Source of the DNA: Ixodes scapularis
Taxonomy: Eukaryota > Arthropoda > Arachnida > Ixodida > Ixodidae
Assembly: GCF_016920785.2 (NCBI RefSeq)
Contig: NW_024609879.1
Span: 16,994,078 to 17,058,077, forward strand
Length of the DNA: 64,000 nucleotides
Direction of reading: 5' to 3'
Shown here piece after piece: positions 12,201-24,200 of this stretch. The position numbers were made by a program, and so were the translations under genes. The notes beneath the pieces were generated by a model. It did not search any database. It was not told the origin of the DNA and saw nothing but the letters and a program-made list of their open reading frames with translations. Within the stretch, counting starts at the first letter, position 1, and each line of letters begins with the position of its first letter.

Positions 12201-15200
12201 AACACCGCGACATGTCATTTTTTATATTTATATATTTAGAAATTTTGCAATATTTGGTCTCAATTTTAAGGGAGAAAAAGGGCACCCGTAATTTTATCTT
12301 ATATATATATCAGGGTGTCGAACCGGAACCGAACCGAACCGAAAACAGGAACCGAACCGGTATTTTTTCCGGAACGGAACCCGAACCGTTATATTGTTAT
12401 CGCGATGAACCCGAACCGGAACTGAACCGGAAACAAAAATAATGGTTACCGGCTCATGTCAAAACGGTTCGGCCACGCGCTGTTGACAATGAATGTGCTA
12501 TCAATGCCATTTGTTTTTTAAGTGCCGTCAACTGACACACACCTCGCTTACATATTTTTCTTCTCCACTCAGTCTTAGGAATATAAACGCTGCATCCATG
12601 AATCTTGACAAACGCTGCATCCATGAATCTTGACATAGGAACCAGTATTGCGCTGGTCGTGGCTTGCACGGAAGAAAAAGAATTGGAAGGCTGTGCAAAA
12701 AAAAAAAAAATCGCGTCACGGGATTTTATTTTCCTACAATCTCGTAAATCCTAAATGCTGCTGTGTGCTCATTTCATAACACATTTCTAGAACGCGCGAG
12801 TTCTTGAAGCTTGCTTCCATCGGAATGAGAAAAGAAAAGGCTGTGGAGTTTGATAATAATGCATCCGGTTTCGTATAGGCACTTAGAAGCTAACATATTT
12901 GTGAGACAGCGAACTCTTCTATTTTAATATTTATCCTATTACGTCCTTCTGGCGTTGCGTTCGGTGAAGTGTTTTTCATATTCCGTATCTTGTTTAATGA
13001 AAACTTCTTCAAGGGTCTAATTTGAGTTACCGAAGGCTAGTTCAAATAGAGAAAGCTGTATTTTCTCCCCACTGTTCCTTCAATTGCTTACACGCCGAGG
13101 TGGCGGGATAGTTAGCGAGTTCTACTTGTGAGTTTGTAAGGAGGTCTCGGATTTTACAGCTACTGCGTCGGACCCAATTAGATGAAGTCCGAATGCGTAA
13201 ACGTCGGTGAGGTAACCTTTGAGTGCACATAAAGAAACCATTCCTGGTAGAAATCCCTGAGCCTTACACTACGATGTATCCCGTTTCGTATGTGCTGATT
13301 TCAGATGTTTTATTTGTAATTTATTTTGATGTTGCAATTTGTCATTTATAATTTCCGAACCGGTTCGCGAACCGGTTCAGCGCCCCGAACTGGTTCGCGG
13401 ATCGAGTTAATCAAACCGGAACTGAACCGGAACAAAATTAATTTACCTGAACCTGAACCGAACCCGTATTTTTTTCGGTTCGACACACTGATATATATAT
13501 AAACAGATGGCTGTTAAACCTGAGTAAAGAGGCTTAAACAATATAATCTGCATAGATAATCTGAAGTAAGAAAAAAAGAAACATGTGGTTAGGTGGCGCG
13601 AGTCACCATCCAACTGCCGCCATGCATCCATTCCTCCGTCTTAGAGAGCCTAGATTTAAAAGAGGGCGCAAGCGAACCTGAGACCTCGGAGACTGCTCCC
13701 GCGCAGATTGGTCGTAAGTGCGCTTGTATTGCGTTGTCGTGTGGAATGAAGATGAGTGCGAGCAAACGGAAGAGCGACAATGCCTTCCCGATCGACGCTT
13801 TCGTCTTTTCGTCACCTTCTCAGAGTTAGTAATTCAAATGCGGCTACCGAATGGTTGAAAACTCTCTCAAATCTAGGCACACCATTTTTCCGTTCCGTTC
13901 CGTTCGGAATTTGCGGTTCTAAAAGAAAGATGACGACAATGCGGCTGGTTTCATCGGTGTGGTTAACATAGTTTTCTTTTTGTGATCTTGCAGTCGCCAA
14001 TTTCTGTGAGTGTGGCAAGTGTGTTCTATATCGGCGCTTCAGTTTGAAACGAGGGGCTTTACTCGTGAAAAGAATTAGGCATGGCGCGGAATTCCGGCCT
14101 CCCAACAATTCCTCTCTGGAAGCGGTGCAAACGGGATGTTTCGATTGTGATTCAAGGTTAGATTGTGTCCCGATCATGAGTAAATCTATGTGCTATAAAG
14201 TTTCTGGCATTGGTTTCTTTTTTCTAACCTGTGCATTAGATTTTTGTGGAATGGTAGGACCAAGAGGTGTTTCTCGCATGGTGTGTCTAACATCATGGTG
14301 CTAACATCGGGAGAAAAAACGGCTTTTTTGTCAGCTCCGCGCCGACCGCGCGTCTTTGGCCGAATATATAGAATATTCGAGTGCCCGAATACTAGGAATT
14401 CGATTTCCGAATCGAATTATTCGGGAACTTGCTATTTGATTTGAATTTGTATATTCGAGTATTCGCTCACCCTTATCTAAAACAAGACTGCCCCCGGCCG
14501 AAACGGGGCGTCCTGTCACCCTAAAGTATCCCGACTCCTTGCTGTCAAACTATTGAAGCTGCAGCTTTACGAGTGTTGAATGACACTCCCCTTGCCTGTT
14601 GAAACTGAGGTCGTTGCGTGACACCCCTTTGTCTGTTAAAGTGTTGGTGTTGCACGATAACCCCTTCATCTGTTGAAGCGACAACTGCACGAGTGTTCGC
14701 AACACCCTCTTCGTCTGCCGAAGCTGCAAAGGTTGTATGGCACTCCCGTTCGTTTATTTATTTACCGTATTTACTCGCATATAAATCGCATCAAAATTTA
14801 TATTTGCGTAGAGGGGGCCAATGTTCTAAGAATCATTTGAGTAATTATACAAAACCGTCGTCTGCCGAAGCTGTGAGTGTTGCACAATACCCACATTGTC
14901 CGTTGATAGTGTGAGTGTTGCGCGACAACCCCGTTGTCCGTGGAGGCCAGGGGTGCTGCGTGACACCCGCCCTTGTATTCCAGCTGCAACTGCAACTCTC
15001 GGGCCCCTCTAACGGTGCGAGTGGGGCTGCTGGGCTCGGACCCATTCCTGCACTCTGTGGTGCGTCTCTACGTGGAGCACTTTTCGACCAAGCCCCCCGA
15101 GTGGCAGGCCTACCTGCGCTTCTTTTTCGTCCCCACAGGTGGGTGCGACCACGGCCAGGCGGTAACTAATGCACCCGTGCGGCTAATCTTTTATGATCGG

Positions 15201-18200
15201 GCGGCAGCTTGCTCCACCTATGGTGTGTGGTTTCACAAAACATGTTTTCTAAGGATGTGTGAATGGTGATTTTTGAGTTCTAAGCGAATACGGAGCGAAT
15301 AGTTTTTTTGTACTAGATAATTGAACTGAATCAAATAATTTTGAAGCGACGCGAAATAGTTTGTGGTTGTCAGTACAGTCATGGTAAAAAACCCTCCAGA
15401 CCAGGGAGAAAAAAGAGAAAAAGAAATGTTCAGCCTTTCTACTCTCGTGAAGAAGGAAGACCAGCGAAGCTGTACTCGATACACTGTGTGCTTCTTCGTC
15501 GTCGTCTGTTTTTCGCGCTGTTTCCTACGATGAATTCTCGCCAACGCGCCCAACTATACGTTCTTCTATATAGCTGGAAGGGTTGCCACCATCTACGAGC
15601 GGTGGCGGAACCCATACTGGTTGTGTGCTTGCCGCCATCGCTTATTGGGGAGGAGGAGCAACTGTGATGCTTCAGGCGGTTAACTTTAGAACTACACGGA
15701 TGGGGACAACAAATACAATGACTCAGCGCTCGGCCGACATAACTGTACGTGGCGTCAGCGTTTGACTGGAGTTTGTGTTCTCCGGTGAGGGGGAGGAGAG
15801 GCTCTTTTGTAATCACTCCGGCCTGCATGAACAATGCAGCATGCACGGTGCCCAGCTCAGCGCAAAAGCCAAAGTGAGTCAAGCTCGCCTTTTCTGACGA
15901 CTGCTTTCCGGGTAGATTCGGCACTTAACGTCACTTCGTCAGTTGTTAGTATTTTTTACATTGCACTGTGCCCCGCACTCTATTGTAGAGGATGGCATGG
16001 ACATGCCCATAAGGCCTGGTAGCATGTGCACAGGCCTTGTGTTGAGTAAACACCGAGGTGTGGGGACAACAAACAGGTCAGAGTGCCCCCTATAGTTTGG
16101 TCTCCTGCCCAATAGATGATAGTAGCTGTCCAATTAGGTTTGTGTCGACATACACGCACACGATCCTGGGAAGCCTAGCCCATAACAGCTCCGCTGTAAA
16201 AAAGGACAGACACAACAGGGTTTGAAGGGTAATTGTTCACCAGGTTGCCATATGGATGGCTACACATACAAAGCAGATATTTGATAATTTCTTTACTTAG
16301 GCCTACTGATCATAGCAGGTATATCGCGCATGAAACGTTTGCGAAATGTATGACATAAGTTTATTTATCTCTCAGAAATGTTGTTTATCATGGACTGTTT
16401 AGAGACAGCACATTGTCAACTCAAAACAAAATTAAGTTTGTTCACCAGGCCAAGAACTCGTCTCATGCGGGCTGTTAAGCAGGGGACATATGAGCGGTGA
16501 AAACGGGCATCGCACAAGAGTTTTCGTAACTGTGCAGACGCTGTGTTGTGTACCTATGCCATGCCGCCACGTCACAGCGTCCGTGCAAGTTGCTATGGAA
16601 ATTTCCTCATGTTGCCCGTCCTCGTAGCTCATGCGTGCTCTGGTTTAGCCCCGTTGAGTGCGCCTCTCATCAAGCACCGGTGCACTGCAGAAAAGCAACA
16701 TCTGCGGAAGCAAGCTCTGCGGGTGTTGCCTTTCTGCAGTGCATTAATGCTCGGAAAGAAGCGCACTTGACGGGGCCACGAGAACAAGAAGTATGGATAG
16801 TGGAACAACCAAAGTTTTGAAATTTATTTGAATTAACCAGAAGTATGAAATATCAGAGATAGGGAAAAAAATGCTGAGTGATTTGTGCAGACACTTTGGT
16901 GTTAGCTATCTTTAGCTATTAGAAATGCAATCAACAAGAGATTCATGAGTAGATTTGTTGCTCCTATTTGTATTGCTGCTTGTGTTCCAGCCTTGGTTGA
17001 TAAACTAATGTTTTACTCATTTTTTTTTTTTTTTTTTTAGTTTGAATAAAGGTATGTTTTGCAGCACGTCAAACTTGGAATTGCTTAGAAAATATTCAAA
17101 GTTGCCATATAGCCCTATTTGATTCGAACTTCAAATCTAATATGGCATTATTCACTTCGATATTCGAAAGTTTTGAATATTCGCACAACCCTAATGTTTT
17201 CACTTACGGCGAACCGTGTTCAGCCATGATAAACAGCTTGCACCACTTTTTCTTGTACAGTAATCCCTCGTTATAAAGAGGTTAACGAAACTGCTAAAAA
17301 ATTCGTAATAAGTAGTAATTTGATAAAAGCGATAGAGCCAAAAAAACAGTGCCAGCAGCCTTGGAGGTGGATGGGAACACTGCAGAACACTCTGACGGTA
17401 TATTTAATCAAACAAGCCTTCGTTAGGAACATCTTGTGGCAGCTTTACGAAATAAAAAAATAATTAAGTGGGGTTTGCCAATCATTTTATCTGAACATCA
17501 GTTCTCCTCAAACTGCTTCAGGCTTCGCAAGAACACTATCACAGCCGCTGTACTCTACCGTATTTACTCGCATAATGAACACACTTTTTTTCCCGAAAAA
17601 TTGACACATATTTGGGGGGGGGGGGGGGGGGGGGGGCCTCATTACACGGGGTAAAATTTTTGCATTTAAACACTTTGTGCAGATGTCATATTAGGTGCCA
17701 ATATAACATGGCAAGGTACTGTGGCACGTCTCCACTGATGGAGGTGCACCTACGGCTGGTCGGGGGCGTGCCACAATAACCATGCTTTATAAATTGCACA
17801 TCTTTTTAGGGTGCTTTCAGGGTGCCTTTTGCCGAAAGAAAAGTGCCCTACGAAGCTCACTCAGCAGGAAAAGCAACACAACCACAACCATCCTTAGGCG
17901 ATATATATTGCTAGTATCTGGCGGGCACAGTGGGGTATAATCCGCGGCTATGTGTATAAGAACTCATACAAAGTCCAACTCCCGACCTCTGAAGCCTGCT
18001 CGCATGGATCAAGTTTCGTTCACGGAGACAGGAACTCGTATAAAGTGCAACCGCCGACCGCCAAAGCCCGCTCGCACAGATCAAGTTTAGTTCACGGAGA
18101 GGCTACCAGACACTCTCAGCCTACAGCGCAAGGTGCACCTCACTGTGCCGTTCCATTACGGATTAAATAAACATATTTACCCGAAGTATGTGAAATTAGG

Positions 18201-21200
18201 CCTAACCACTTTCACGATTTCACTGTCCGAAAGCAGACCTAAGGCGACGGCTTGTTTGTTGACATCAATGCATCCGATAGTAGAAGAATATCCGGGGCTC
18301 GGCAATTCTTCGACCCAAGCATCTTCAAGAGTGCGCGACATTCGGTTTCACGGTTGATCACTTCCGTAACTACGGCAACTACGCACTTGCAGCCGTAACG
18401 TTAGACACTGTGAGCGTGGCGTGAGCGGCCTGGTCTGGCTTGACTTGGCTTGGCCGCTTGGCAGCAAAAGAAAACTGGCTTGGTGGCTTACTAAATTGGA
18501 TGCAATTCGAGACTCGCGGGTCCAAAAATTAGAGGTGCGTTGATTACGGGAGGGGAAAAAAAAAAGTCAATATTGATGCCTGTTGTGGGGGGTGCGTTTA
18601 TTATGCGAGTGCGTTTATTATGCGAGTGCATTTCTTATGCGAGTGCATTTATTATGCGAGTAAATACGGTACTTTGTTTCGAAGCAGCCGTAGGATGTTT
18701 CGTGTCTCCCCAGTCGTCGGCGTTTCCCGAGGTGCCTCTCCGACGTTGCTTCGTGTTTACCCTGGCTGCTCGCAAGGTCTACGATCGCAGCATCCATGGC
18801 AGGAGCAGCAACGGGAACAAACGCATTGAAAAACGCAAAAAATCAAAGTTGTCGTCGGTGGCTTCGCCAACATGTTTTCACATACTCCTGTAGAGATTGT
18901 TGGAGCCCTGGGAATCATGTGCCGGCTCAGCAAGCATGCTCGCGAGAGAATATCCGGCGTGCACAAAGCAGTTGGCAATCTTTCAGATTCGGGTTGCGGG
19001 CAAGCTTTCTCCTGCATGAGAAACTTCTCGAACACGTCCAATGTGCCTTGTTTGTTCTGCAAAATCGCAGAATGTGTCAAAGAGCCAATGCCGGAATGTC
19101 AAATTCTTAGCCGATTTCGGACTTAGGCCGGCCACTTTTCTCGACGTCCCAGATCTAAGCGACTTTCGGTAAACACTTCCAATCTCCCATACGACGCACA
19201 GGTGCGTTCAGTACGCCGCAAGCGCACCCGTGCTGGCACGCACGTCGGGGGCTCCCGGAGGGTTGATTTTCTCCGGGCTCCACTGCTCCCTTGACCCGAT
19301 TCCAACAGGAGTTCGGCAGCGTCAGCCGTGTGTGCCGTGATTAGTGTCGGAACGTGAATGCTGCTTCCACTGCCCCCTGCCCGGAGGCAGCGCTTTGCGC
19401 ACTCTGCCCTCAGTCACCCGTTAACTTTGTTTTCTTGTTTGCTGTTTTCCCAGTTTGCCATTGGTTGGAGAAGGGAAGGGGAATGCTAAAGTCTCCGTGC
19501 ACCTCCGTGTTGGCTTGCGTGCTTTCGGCACTGTGGCCTTCGTGATGAACGTAGAATAATCTGGTTAAAATTGCGTGCATTTTGGTCGGGACTCCGTTGA
19601 ACTTCAATAAAAGGGATAATTCGAAAACCGTTATAACGAGGGATTACTGTAGTTTGTTTGTAGGCAGTTTCTGGTGAAGGTTTAGGTATTGGTGGAATAC
19701 ACAAGCGTGACCAGTGGCTCTGTCGCCGACACAACTGAAAAATTATGATAGGAACTTGTTTGAGTCGCAGAAATCTGCTCTTACTCATTTCTTTTTTTTC
19801 CTCAGTGTCACATGACTGCATTCACTGAGGCCATTTTGGCTGCCGACAAGGTGACTTCTCGAACGCGGACTCATTTTAACTCCAAGTAAAGACTGGTATC
19901 TGTGAAAATCGAGTACTAGCCAATGGTTTTTTTTTATGTCACCAAGCTGCAGGGGCAGTTGATCGCAATGCAAGGGAACTGAAGCGTGCTGGAGAACAGT
20001 ACCGTCACGCTTCGAAATAAAAAGGGGCGAACGTTCCCAGCGTGAATTCTGGCGAGATTTCAAGATGGGAGTGTTGTCACGTAAAATTGCCCCATACTCA
20101 GCGTCAACCTTTCTGCATGTCGTTGTTGGGGCTATCATAGTTTCTAAGTGTTGCATCCCTGCACTGTTGCACAAGCTCATCTCTTTTCCTTGTGCCTAGT
20201 CCATGTCAGCACACCCAAGGTCAGCGCGCCCAAGAGAGCGCATGCGCTGACCGGCGACGAAAAGTATGCAGCAGACGACAAAGGGAGCGGACGAGCGGCT
20301 TGCATGCTTTCGCATTCACCTTTCGTAAGGAGTGCTTAGGTGTACCTCTAGCCTTTTTTATGCCATTCGTTCTAAAAAGAAACCCAACCACTGGGAAACA
20401 TCTTTTGAGGGAAAAGAAAGCTCGACAAAGGGTCAAAAGTGTTTTATGTGCGTGTTTGCTCGTGCAGGCCCCGGCAGCAGCCCCGTGGCACGCTACCTGA
20501 GCAGCGTGGACAACTGCTATGCGTCGCTGTTTGGCGACTCCAGCTGGCGGGAGCTGGTGGAGCGGGGATCCCCGGAGGCCCCCGAACTGGCGGATCGCGT
20601 GGCGGACTACCTGTCAGGGGCGCACAGCTGCCTGCAGCTGCCCGTCGCGGAGGCCATGGTCACCTACAAGGGACACAGGTGCGCCCGGAACTGTACTGTC
20701 ATTTCAACCAATTTCGCTACTTGTGCGACTGGGCTTTCTTTTTGTTTTAAGGGGGGATGCAAGCTTCAAAGTTGGAAAAACACAAAAATATTTTTACTGC
20801 GCTGGGTTCCCATTTGTCGCGAAATTTAATAAATGTGCCGTGGAAACCGTCAAAATGCAACAGAAAACACGAAAATTTGAAGAATTTCTTGTTGCAAACA
20901 GAGCAGCCAAGCATGGCAGTCTTGGGCGCTTTTGAAAGGCCGTTTTCTCCCCCTCGAATGGAAATCATGACATTTCTGTACCGCCATCGGAGGGCACACA
21001 AAACATTGAAATCCTGAACGCACTGCCGTCATGCTCATTGGCTTTATTCAACATGTGTTCTGAGCCTGCTTTTATTGACCATGGGTTTAGTTGCCCGGGC
21101 AACTGTGCCGCGCATTCCGCTTGCCCGGGCGAAGAGTGACCCTGCTCCCATGCTTTCCTCTTCGCCCGCCCTTTTTCCACCTCGCATGTCATCTGCTCGC

Positions 21201-24200
21201 GCTGGTGTGAAGCTGTTGCTCGCTTGCGAAGAGCTTTTGCGTGCCTTGTTCTCTGCGATCTTGCTTTTGCTAGTCGGAGCTTTTTTTGTCCGAATTTTGA
21301 AACTACACGATTGCAAGAAGTTGTTCTAAAAAAAAATCGTGACCCATTCCACTCTGTGAAGGTGGATTACCAGCGAAGCTGTTTAGCAAATGATACAGAC
21401 CCACCCCGAGGAGCCGGAGTAAATTAGACATGCACGACGGGACCACCACCTTTGTAGAGTGGAAGGAAAGGAAACTAGGCATGCAAGCTCTTGGAACGAC
21501 AACAGAGAGAGGGTGGTGCAAGCGTATATATGGCCGACGCGGGTCGCACCGCGGCAAATCTTTAAGAAAGCTTTATTGTCTACCTGAGAGCCTACTGATC
21601 TTGAAACTGGTGTCTATTGATAGCTATTCTACTGAATAGAACAATCGCTATATTACCCAAGCATCTAGGAGAGTGCAGTGAATGATATTCCACATGCCGC
21701 ACGTCCCGGCGTCTACGATAACTGTTCCAAAGCAAAAGCCTAAAACATATGTCATCTTGCATGCACGTTCGTCAATGCTTTATTGTGGTTATTTACTTTG
21801 ACTCTTTTAAATGGGGAAGGCGTGCGCGTGCATGCGTGCGGCGGTGCGAGCGTAGAGTTTTTAGTCACTGCACACGAAAAATTCACGGAACCCTAGCCAT
21901 AAACAGCTTCACTATAAAAAACATTTCAAAGCAGTTGGACTTCAGCCATCAAGAGTGGTGTTCTATATCCAACCCTATCAATAAGAATACAAACTTGCAC
22001 ATTCTCACTTTGCACCAAAGTGTGTGATTTCATGCAAAGAAGGAATTGAAAAGAACCCCGAGTGTGGTCAAACGATGCGCATTCGGTATAAACCAAAGCC
22101 TTAGCGACCACATATCAGAATTTCACAACTGCCAAATGCCTGACAGGGACTGATCATACTCATTTTCTGATAGTCAATCTTTCTGTTATTTACCTTTCAA
22201 TGACTTAATGTCATAAAAAGCTAAAATCCATTCTTCATTCTTTGGTCTAGGACCAATTAAAAAAAATATGTTAATGAACAACATTAAAACAATGTTTATC
22301 ACATTTTAAAAAAAAACATATTTTCAAATCACTTTAGTTCATTTTTGAGACACGAGTCAAGGATTTTTTAAAGCTGTCAAAAAGATTTAATAATGACTTG
22401 TCTATTTTCTATTCTCATTTGTTCATGCAATTAGGAACTGTTGCTGATTTTCACTGGCCGAGGACTCCTAAACCAGATCTGTTCAAGCTTTTTTTGTTTT
22501 GTTGTACTTAAATTAGTACTTTTAGTGTTTTTTTCATGTAAATATGTCTCCTGGACATTTATGGTAACTTTTAAGGCAGTGCTTCATGATATGAGGCAAG
22601 GCCACCACCTCTTAACTTCTTTTTCGATTTCCTCAAAACATGTTTTTTTGTCATCTTTGCTTGCTTGTGCAGGGGATATCTTGAAAACTATTCAAGGCTT
22701 GCAAACATTCCGTGACTTGAGGGATGACGTCACTTTCGACAGAAGCTTTTTTTTTTTCTTAATAGCTCAAATCCTCCAAATGCTTTTGTAGCATATCCAC
22801 CAAAATATCAGTTTGATACCTCGAGAACTTTTTGGTACCATATTTTTTCTTGTTTGAACCTGGTGGAGAGCCTGCAGGGCTTACAAAAAAAAATAGAAGG
22901 CTGCTTGAACTAGTGCACTTGCAGACGTGTGCCAAGGGTAAAAATATTCTTTGCGATTTTTTTTTTTTACCCAACTCAAAAACTTTGTTTTTGTTTTTTG
23001 TCACATGGTTGCAAAATGCACATCTAGTATGCAAACATATAATTCCATAATAAATTAAAATGTGATTAACTTGAAAAAATAAGAATGTCATGCCCTGCCC
23101 TTAGTTGAAGGATCACAATGAAACAACCTGAATAAAAAAAGACGGGTTTCTAAGGAGCCCGCTCCACAAGCTAAACAGAATAGTAAAAAGACAGTTCTGA
23201 GAAAGCAATGTCCAAAGTATTAGGCTGTTTGTAGCACACTAAAAGTTGCCAGGGTTGCAGTCTTCGGTGTCCTTTCAGCGCGGTGTCGCTTGGCCCTCTG
23301 ACCCTTAGCCTGATGTGCTTATGATGCCCTCTTCATGCACATGGCAACTTTTTCTGCTGTCCTGCACAGTGCGGGGTGACCAGGCTTGATGCGAAGGGAG
23401 GAGCAAAACTCCACATCGGCGTGAAAAGTGCCGCAGCAAATGGCCTCACTGACTGCGGTCTCTGCAGCAATCAAAGATTCATTCTCATCCTTGGGAAGCA
23501 CTGACCATATTATGGAGTGTAGACTCTCAGCGGCGTTTTGCGCCTTCTTCCCCTACACCGGTCGAGAAGACGAGGCTCGGACGACCACTAGTATACAGGG
23601 GGAAGAGAACCTGCAACATGCCTTGCCAGATGGTATTTGTAAGGTTGCGGAGCGGCTCACTCTTGGCTTCTGCGACTCGATGTTTACACCAGCTTGCAGG
23701 CCCTGGTGGGCACAGTTCATGGTGGGGTTCTTCATCAGTTGAGCTGATATAAGGCTGCCGACTCTATGTTTACACCAGCTTGCAGGGCCTGATGGGCACA
23801 ATTCATGGTGGAATTCTTCAGCAGTTGAGCTGATAGGATAAAAGGCTGCCATGACACCTCTGTGCATTTCGTCAACCTCAGATTGACCTTAAAGCCATGT
23901 CATAATAGCTCGTCAGCTTTTTGACGAGGTTCTTTGTCGGCCCACCCTTTCCTGCTAGGGGCTGGCCTTTCTTGCCCTTGGTGACTAGGGCACAAAAAAG
24001 GCTGACCCAATCCTTTTTTTGACACGATTCCCACAGTCTTCCTTTGCGATTTCAGTGAAACCATAGGTCTTGTCATCGGAAAGTGCCAGGTAGATTTGGC
24101 TGTCGCCATCACAAACAATGTTTGTGTACCACTGGTCATTCTCGGCAAGTGAACGTAAACAGCAACAATGCTGCCTCACCCTCTGTATGTCCGGAGTTCA

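Larger units (their letters stand above)
17258..19649. mobile_element. TA-flanked TIR element, interrupted
   Basis: Left end CAGTAATCCCTCGTTATAA, right end its exact inverse, with TA on both sides (17256-17257, 19650-19651). The ends are typical of Tigger/pogo elements. A separate TIR element (17558-18669) is inserted near its left end. About 18672-19600 holds broken frames on both strands without a recognisable transposase. Confidence 0.82.
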
